Positions 57,025 through 64,000 of a stretch of DNA of 64,000 nt are shown in pieces. Below the pieces are notes generated by a model, which was given only the letters and a program-made list of their open reading frames with translations, was not told the origin of the DNA and ran no database searches. The position numbers and the translations under genes are program-made. How positions within the stretch are numbered: position 1 is the stretch's first letter; each line of letters opens with the position of its first letter. This DNA is from Edaphochlamys debaryana (taxonomy: Eukaryota; Chlorophyta; Chlorophyceae; Chlamydomonadales): positions 185,778-249,777 of the forward strand of contig JAEHOE010000165.1 of assembly GCA_016858145.1 (NCBI GenBank), read 5' to 3'.

Positions 57025-60000
57025 TCATGGCATGGAGAGGAGCCTCTCGCTGGCCCCAAGGGCGGTGTGAAGCGCCTGGATGTCTGCCAAGTGGCAGTCC
57101 AGCAGGTGCACGCTGCCTTGGCAGCCTGTGGCAGCTTTCGCCGCACGTGCGGCTCTGATGCACGCCAAGGCCCCGCTGATCCAGTTCTCGAGCCGGCTCT
57201 TATCCATCTGCACGTAGCCCAGGTGCTCACGAGCCCGAGCCAACTCGGAGGCGGCTTCGTGACACTTCCGGCCATGGAACAGGTTGAGTGCGGCATCGGA
57301 ACTGGATGGGGTTGCCCACGGGGGCTGGCGGCCGGGCACATACAGCCCTTTGACCTGGTCCTCCGTCAGGCGCTGAACGCTGCTGGGACCCAGCTGCATG
57401 CCCTGCCATACGTACATCTCGTCTAAGAGAGTGCGGATCTGCGACCGCTTACGCTTCAGCCGACTCTGGATGCGCTTGGTTTCCCGATCTGCGCACCCAG
57501 CCTGCGCGCGCTCCTGCTGGCCGTGCTGCACCTCCAGGACGTACGCGCCGATGCGGGCCTGGCACCTACGGCACAGACGGTACTTAAGGGCAGCCCTCCA
57601 TCGACCGGGCTCCAGCCAGGCTTTCATCCCGCAGCGCACCTGCTAACTTCGCGCTCGCATAGCCTTTGGAGGGCGGCGTCGAAGGGGCCATGGCCGCGCT
57701 TCCACTGCTTCCAGCCGTCCGGGAGCAGCCCATGCTTCCCCTCGAGCCGCCGCAGGGCAGCATCCACCTTCGTGATCTGGTCGCTGGTGCTTGCCGCGGC
57801 CAGCGCAAACAGCGGAGCTACTGGACACAACGGCGAGTGAGGGGGCTTTGTCCTTGAGCCCCTCCATCTCCGCGCGGCGCAGGCGCAGCAGGACGTAGTC
57901 CATCTGAGGAAGCGGAAGAGGCCGGGGCGGCTTTGTTGGCGCCCTATGATCTACGTGGTGGTTGTACCCTGGCTACGCCCCACGTGCCCAAACACAACCT
58001 GCCACGCGTCCGTGTCACCGGGGACACCTCCTGGCGGCGAAAGTGCCGACAGCAGACTGCACGAAGCGAGCTGCCGCTGCTGCTGGATCCTCAACTCCGG
58101 CGGCCCGGGCGGCCCGACTCCGCCTTGCGCACCTCACCTCGGACTCGCCTGCGGTGTTCATGCACGCAAGGGTCACAGACACGCACCTTACGGACCTTGA
58201 CCAACCACACCCCAGCCAGTAAGAACACACTCACGAATCTAGCCACGGTGCGCTTGTAGGCTCGGACCAGGAGCTGGACGACACGCTTGCTCTTAGCTCG
58301 CGAGACTGAAGCCAGCGCCATCTCGATGAAGTCCCGGCGCCGTGCGAGGGTCATGTATCTGGCCAGAGGGCCGACGGGCTGGGGGGGAGGCAGGGAAACC
58401 AAGAGGCGGGATTGGGCTGAGCTGCAAGGAGGTCACCGTGCGCAAGGTGCTGCTCCTTCGCCCTGGACAAAAGCCACCAGCGCGCACACGCCTCACCTTT
58501 GTGCTGCTCCACAGCTGCTCAATCTCCTCTCCTATCTGGCGACCAGCTCCCTCCGTGAAGCGGCCACTGTTGGTCATACGCTGGGCAGGCCAGGTCGTGG
58601 CCTGCCCCATGCATCCAGTTGACCATGATCTTCAGCTGAGCTGCGCTCTGGGGCAGATCTGGCTGCCGCGCCACGTAGCGGCTCCAGGTGTGCTTGAAGC
58701 GGCAGCCAAAGTCGATGTAGACGTGCTTCAGGTCGGGGCGCTCCTTCACCAGGTGCCCGAGCATAAGGAGGTAGTAGGCGAACTGCTCAGGGGTCTGCAT
58801 GTCGCAGAAGATGCCGCGCACGGGGAAGCCGTGCATGCACACGGCCCCGCATACGCCGTGCACGTCCAGAGGACCGCTAGAAGCTGGGGCCTCCGGGCGC
58901 GAGCAGTGCAGAGAGGACTGGCACACGCAGGCATCGGCCTCAGCGTCAGCATCTGCCGTCGCCAGCGTGCTGCGAAGGTTAAGCCGGCCCTGCCCATGAA
59001 GGGCTTTGCACTCGGGCGTCCACGGGGCCGAAGCAGCTGCTCAGCCGCGGCTTGAGGTCCCTGGACGCCGCACCGCACGAGGAGTAGTGGCCCAGCTTGT
59101 TGCCGCAAGCGTCCATCGCCACCGCCAGCGGGTACGGCGTGTCTGTGGAATGGGTTTACAGTACTGGTTAAGAGTGTGGGGGTGACTGACGAGGTGCCTT
59201 GGTTCCGGACCTTGCGCACTTCGGGCGCCTGCGCTCCTTCTGCGCCCTCGCTACCTATGAAGAGAGAGGAGTAGTATATAGGTTAGACTATGGCAGGCAA
59301 CGGCAGGTTCGGGCTCATGTACCAGCCCATGCGCAACCCGGGGGCTGGGGCCGGCGGGGAGCAGATTGGACACCCGCACAGTGCTGCCTTGTCCATGCCC
59401 GTCACGACCGAGCCGCTGGAGGTCCGTGCACATGAACCGTGCCCGCGGAAGGCCATGAAGGATGCGAAGAAGCGCCGGCGGTCCACCGACAGCCGCTCTG
59501 GCGAGCACGGCTGATCAGGCAGCTCTGAGTCGAGTCTGAACTCAGTGTCCGACTCCTGCAACGGTGCGCGGGAGATGCCATGGCGCGCCCACGGCCATAG
59601 CTTCGAGGAAGTCCGTTGACACCCTGCAGTTGGGGAGGCAGACAAGGTAAGGGGTACGTCCACGGCATGACGGCAGAGGAAGGGATGAGGCGCAAACCCT
59701 ACCACCCACCGCACCGGTGCTTCCCCCATTGATGGTGGCCGAGAGCGTGAGCCCCCCGTCTCGCCAGACACACCTGTCACGCTCAGCCCGGTCGCAGCAC
59801 AGCACGCCATAGGCTTTATGGACTTGGAGGTCGTACCTGCGTGCGCATCGACAGGGGAGCGGACGAAGCAGCCCGCCTCGACGGCAGTGGGGTGAAAGAG
59901 TCGCCACACCTCGAGCACTTGGCAGTGCTGAGGTAGACGATGCCGCTGCAGGTTCAGGCCCACGTATCGAACTGACATTAGGGGAAGCTGTGTCTCCGCG

Positions 60001-60509
60001 CCGACGACCCCAGCTGAACGTGGCTCCGGCGCAGTTGCGGCTGTGAGCTGCGCACAGGCGCTCGCACGCAGAGTCGACACGCCCCTGGGCAATTGCCAAG
60101 ATGCGGCCGCCAGCTCTCGCTCCTGCTGAGCGGGAAGGGTGTGCGGTGCGTCACGAAGGCCTCTCCAGCGCTGGCGACGCGGCGTCCCATGCGACTCTTC
60201 CCTCTCAACCCGCTGCCTGTGGGCTGCACTCCGCGGATTGGTAGGGGCGCGCCGGCAGCCGCCGGTGCACCACCATGCTGGACCCCGGCTCTGGCAACGC
60301 TTCTTGGCCCTTGCCGCCGCGGGGAACGAGCTGGCCGGGGCGATGGGGCCGCGCTGATGCTGCTCCTGCGGTGGCGGCGATGCCGGTCGCCACGTGGGGG
60401 CTGCAGTGACCTTGCTGGGCTCGGAGCGCTGGCCCTGGGGGGTGGATGGAGGGTGCGGGCATGACGAGGGAGGGGGGAGACTGAGAGAGCGTCCAGCCAG
60501 CACGAGAGG
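57025..60509 (-). pseudogene. KDZ-family transposase, apparently frameshifted
   Basis: DDE-type transposase of Kyakuja-Dileera-Zisupton elements, judged by motif order on the minus strand. LQRHRLPQHCQVLEVWRLFH and AGCFVRSPVDAH lie near 59950-59840; the CxC-like CGCPICS near 59370; then, past an intron, YPLAVAMDACGNKLGHYSS (first Asp, about 59110); GPLDVHGVCGAVCMHGFPVR (58880-58820); LKHVYIDFGCRFKHTW (second Asp, about 58700); NSGRFTEGAGRQIGEEIEQL (Glu, about 58540); then MTLARRRDFIEMALASVSR and a basic helical C-terminus ending LGASERLLSMP, TGA at 57025-57027. The frame changes without a splice site near 58585 and probably near 58970 and 59840, so this copy looks inactive. Start not determined. 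I do not reconstruct the intact protein. Confidence 0.75.
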
Positions 60510-60909
60510 GGATCATCCGTCACTGGCCTCCAGCGCCTTGGAGCGCCCGAGCGGGCACTTGCCTTCGGATGTCGTCACCGGCCGGCATGTCCCCACATGC
60601 GGCAACTGCTGAATTGGTGCCAAAGAGGCGCTGCTGGTCTTGTGCCGGAGCAATCAGGTGGGTCCAAGTCGCCCGAAATGCCGAAGCCGCGGCTAGCCGC
60701 GGCTGTCAACCGTTGGCCAATCCGTTGCGTGGCCAGGGCATAGCCTTCTGGAAGAAGCTGGCTTGACACGGGCCGTAGAGGCTACAGTGGCGTAGTTGCG
60801 GGGGTTGAACAAGAACGTCAGGCGTGTTCGCTTTGTGAATGGGGATCAACCTAATGAGGCTCTCCGCAGCCCGCGCGCGACCCGCTCATGGCTTGCTGAG
60901 GGTAACGTA

Positions 60910-61222
60910 GCAACAGTCGTGTGAGGTCTGGGGTCTAACGGTGCAGCAGTGAGGCAGGAGGTGTGCGCAATGTCGCGCGATAACTCGCAGTCCAAGTCGC
61001 TATTGCGGCGCGTCTATGGCGGGGGGTGCAGTATAGGTGTGGCGCAATATGGCGTGCAAGTCGGCTTCGATGCAGCGCGCTGACTCGCGGTCAACGCGAT
61101 AGGGCGTTCCGTCTATGGCGGTGCGGCCAATCGGTGTTCGGGTGTTGGGTGTCCGCATATGACGGTCACCGCCATTGATCTCCCCCCCTCATAGACGGAA
61201 AGTTTACCGAGAGACCTGGCTG
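60910..61222 (-). repeat. Right terminal inverted repeat of the transposon
   Basis: Inverted partner of 48430-48739, with the same CCATAGACG-type motifs. Its outer end is 139 bp from the start codon of the next gene. Confidence 0.93.
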
Positions 61223-61361
61223 CGGGGCGGCGTACCCGTGTCCGACTACTTTTGGTGTCACGAAAGCTCGATGAGACATAGACGCTGCCGAGAATGCCCG
61301 TGTCTGTAGGGTTATCGTTGGAAACGTTAACGTGGGAAGGAGGCGACGGAATGGAGACACC

Positions 61362-64000
61362 ATGAGTAGACTGCGGCTGCTGCTCCTGCTCGCGGGGCTT
61401 GCGAGCAGCGTGACAGCGTGCAACTACACGGATGGAGCGTGCACGGCTGCGTTGGTGCGAGACACACTCGCGGCATACTCGCAGAGGTAATTCGCCCTAG
61501 AACGCACAGCGTTTACTGCCTGGGAGTGATGATGTGCGCGAGGATACGAGAGCGTGTTGATAAGCGCGCCAGGGTGTTGGCTGCGCACGAATGCGTACCC
61601 CTTCAAGCTTTCAAGCCTGTCTCTCCCGCAGCGGCGTGGTGGTACAGGATCCAGGAGCCTTTAGCAGCGCGCTTGCGACAGCAGTCGCGGGCTTTGGGTC
61701 GCGCTGCTTGGGCATTACGCAGAGCGTTCTACGGGTAAGCTCGCTGCTGCCCTCGCGTCGCTCGAGCCCTGTGGGACGAGGAGCAACTGCAGGGAGGGAG
61801 GGCAGGGGAGGGTATATCGAGCTTGGGAGCGGGAGAGAGTGACCTGCCGTGGGGCCGGGTGCCGGGGGTCGAGCTTGGGAGCGGCAGAGAGTGACCTGCC
61901 GTGAAGCCGGTGAGTGAGGCACCGTGCAGCCTCAACGCAAGACTGCCCCGCCGCCCCTGCTTGTGCCACAAGGAGCAACGGCGCAGCCTGGAGCAAGCCC
62001 GCCCAGCTCTCCCCAGTCCCCTGCCCGCGACCTCATCCCGGCCTCCCACACCACGCCTCGCGCCCGCCCCAACGCTGATCCCTGCTGTGCTCCTCACCCC
62101 GTCCTTGCCGCCCGTTCGCATCCGCTGCGCAGGCTGCCCGCATGCTCGTGCCAGCGGGCAATGAACAGCTCATGAACTCAATCGGACAGGTGCGTTACTG
62201 GCAGTAGCCCCGCACGGCACGCACCTCCCCTCCTTCGGCGTGAAACAAGCTGCGTCCAGGCGTGCTGCACCATTGGCCAACGTTGGAACGAGGCCTGGGC
62301 TCGGAACGGCCGCTGAGCTCCCGGAGCCATGGATGCACGGGAGGGCGGTTGCTGACTCTGCGCTCAGGGCTCACATGGAAGGGACCGGGCATGTGAATGG
62401 AGCGTGGAACAAAGGGCGCGCCGGGACGACCAGGCTCAGCCCCGGAACCCCTTTGCCCCGGCTTACCGTACCTCACCCACCCTTTCGCCCCTACCCGCCC
62501 GGAGGACGTACCCTCTGCAGCCCTAAACTTCCCCCCTCCTCCTCCCCCTCCCTGTCAGGCCTTCACCACCTCCACCGGCTACCGGGTGGACTACACGTTC
62601 ATGGAGCTGCAGCGCATCGCCGAGGAGGTGGCCTTCCAGCTGCAGACCAACGGTGGGGGGAGGGGGAGGGGGATGTTTGGGAGGGGGAAGGGAGGGATAG
62701 GGAGGGGGGGAGTGAGGTGGCGTTCCAGCTGCAGACCAACGGTGGGGGGCAGGGGGGAAGGGGATGTTTGGGAGGGGGAAGGGAGGGGGAGGATGGGGGG
62801 GGAGTGAGGTGGCGTTCCAGCTGCAGACAAAAACGGTGGGGAGGGGGCAGGGGGTGATCGTTCGACGTTCTCGGGAGCGGAAGAAAGAGCAAAGAGGGGG
62901 CAGCAGCAAGGGAGATGGAGGGGGAGGGGGAGGGGGGGGGGGGGGGTGGTGAAGTACGGAAGTAGGGTTTGAAGATACGCGTGATGCCATGCTGAAGGAC
63001 TCGGGAACGATACACGCTCGAAGGGGCTTGGGAAGGGGCATCCCCGAGGACCAAGGGAGGGTACATCCCCAGCGGGACTTGGGGAGGTGACTCGCGAGCT
63101 GCAGACCAACGGTGGGGGGAACGAGGAGAGGGAGGGGGGCAGAGTGAGGGAGGTCGCGTTTCAGCTGCAGACCAATGGTGTGGGCCTATCGGACACTAAG
63201 CTGGGGGCCTGCCAGCCGACGGGCCGAAACCGAACCCCGCGACCCCCCTTCATGCCCCCCTCTCATCCTCGCTCTCCGACTCACCCTGGATCCCGTCGTT
63301 CCCATGCAGTGTCGTTGTACGACGCCTGGATCCTGGATGTGATCAGCAGCGAGGTGGCTCTGAGATCCAACGCGGTTGCCGGACTGGAGGGCGTGGCAGG
63401 AGCGCGGCGGGGAGCGCGGGACGTGCACCCGTGAGCGGGCGCTGGCGGTTGGGAGTTGGCCGTTGGCTTATTGCCATTTGCAGTTGCGGGGGCTGACGGT
63501 TGGGCTAACGACCGGGGGGCTGCATATGTCTTGTGTTCCCAGACCCCGGCGCACACACCAGTGCATGGTGGTCGCCACACATACGTAGGCCAACGGTACA
63601 GGCCCTGGTAACATCTGGCGCCCTGCCTTGTACCGAAAACCCTGCCAGTATTTCCACGAGTTCGCAGCGACGTACCAGAACCGGAGTACGGCGGTCGTAC
63701 TGTCCGGCATGGTGCCGCTCCTGTACTGGCGCAAGGACATCCTCGCCCGCTTCAATATAACCGCCGCGCCCGCCACGTGGGACGAGATGCTTATGGTCGT
63801 ACGGATGCTGAACGGCTCGGACTTCAACGGTGGGCGGGAGGGGACCTTCCCGGCGTGCTGGGTCCTGGCGGCGTCCCCGCTTGTGATTCTCTGCCCCCAG
63901 CGCTCACGCTAACCCGTGTCCCCTACCCGTCCGGCCCCTCCCCCGACCCAAAGGCGATGGTATCCCCGACGCCCCCTTGTGCTGGCGTGCCGTCGTACGG
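61362..64000 (+). CDS. Secreted/periplasmic-type solute-binding-domain protein, 3' end off window
   Basis: Exon 61362-61486 encodes a signal peptide, MSRLRLLLLLAGLASSVTAC, then NYTDGACTAALVRDTLAAYS. Further exons: 61632-61734, 62133-62189, 62559-62652, 63310 onward, about 63643-63831, and from 63953. They encode GAFSSALATAVAGFG, AARMLVPAGNEQLMNSIGQ, VDYTFMELQRIAEEVAFQLQ, SLYDAWILDVISS, then VVLSGMVPLLYWRKDILARF and WDEMLMVVRMLNGSDFNG joined to DGIPDAPLCW. The YWRKDIL...P.TWDEM pattern is that of bacterial extracellular solute-binding proteins (family 1). In chlorophytes such domains often form the extracellular part of receptor-like nucleotide cyclases, but nothing downstream is visible here. 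The exon between 63310 and 63643 is incompletely resolved. The upstream ATG at 61351 opens only a 4-codon frame. Confidence 0.75.
62700..63175 (+). repeat. Four copies of an exon end plus donor in the next intron
   Basis: The end of exon 62559-62652 (GTGGCCTTCCAGCTGCAGAC then CAACGGTGGGGG) recurs at about 62716, 62808, 63098 and 63155, each with CTGCAGAC(C/A)AA and most with a GGTGGGG donor-like end. Separated by purine-rich tracts. Confidence 0.92.

Larger units (their letters stand above)
48430..61222. mobile_element. 12.8-kb KDZ-type DNA transposon with long terminal inverted repeats
   Basis: The two ends, 48430-48739 and 60910-61222, are inverted copies about 95% identical by eye. Each begins CAGCCAGGTCTCTCGGTAA. 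Between them lie a rightward multi-exon gene (48763-53890) and a leftward gene encoding a transposase with KDZ-family hallmarks (57025-about 60500). Flanking 8-mers TCGGGCGG (48422-48429) and CGGGGCGG (61223-61230) agree at 6 of 8, compatible with a decayed 8-bp target duplication as reported for KDZ elements. Frameshifts and an in-frame stop suggest this copy is inactive, but the high similarity of its ends suggests recent arrival. Confidence 0.85.

Noticed and set aside
1..64000. tRNA and rRNA genes
   Set aside because: I looked for B-box-like GGTTCGANNCC on both strands and for long rRNA-like segments and found none convincing. Only the short rRNA-complementary block in the AsnRS intron was seen.

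Overview
The window is nuclear DNA of a green alga (Chlorophyta). It is GC-rich, and every recognisable gene is cut into many short exons by GT-AG introns. One gene encodes a plastid sigma-70 factor and another a plastid-type NAD malate dehydrogenase with an apparent transit peptide. A short interstitial (TTTAGGG)n tract has the telomere motif of land plants and several chlorophytes. I cannot name the species; nothing here looks bacterial or organellar.

Layout. 179-4471 (+): asparaginyl-tRNA synthetase, 5' end off the window. 6214-10671 (-): an SF2 helicase with an N-terminal C2H2 finger. 11467-15873 (-): glycine cleavage T-protein. 16362-21014 (+): a proline-iminopeptidase-like alpha/beta hydrolase. 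22888-26787 (+): an unusual endonuclease/exonuclease/phosphatase-fold protein. 28653-31825 (-): NAD malate dehydrogenase, sharing a 302-bp divergent promoter with CLP1 (32128-37412, +), the RNA 5'-kinase/3'-end-processing factor. 40214-41134 (+): a small unknown protein. 43122-46451 (+): plastid sigma factor. 48430-61222: a 12.8-kb DNA transposon with about 310-bp terminal inverted repeats. 61362-end (+): secreted solute-binding-domain protein, running off the right edge.

The host genes do not form a pathway; they are ordinary housekeeping neighbours. The non-coding material is the unusual part. (1) Two introns carry tandem families of small elements built like box C/D snoRNAs: five in the AsnRS gene and four in the hydrolase gene. 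The AsnRS set carries a 13-nt antisense match to a conserved 25S rRNA segment. (2) In at least seven genes the edge of an exon (with its splice site, or with the stop codon) reappears as a degenerate copy tens to a few hundred bases away in the neighbouring intron or 3' flank. (3) The large transposon encodes a KDZ (Kyakuja-Dileera-Zisupton) type transposase, apparently broken by frameshifts. It also carries a long multi-exon glycine/proline-repeat protein interrupted by an in-frame TGA. (4) Several short dispersed repeat families link introns and gene flanks across the window.

Exon joins were made by eye from splice signals and reading frame. First exons and start codons are the least certain parts.
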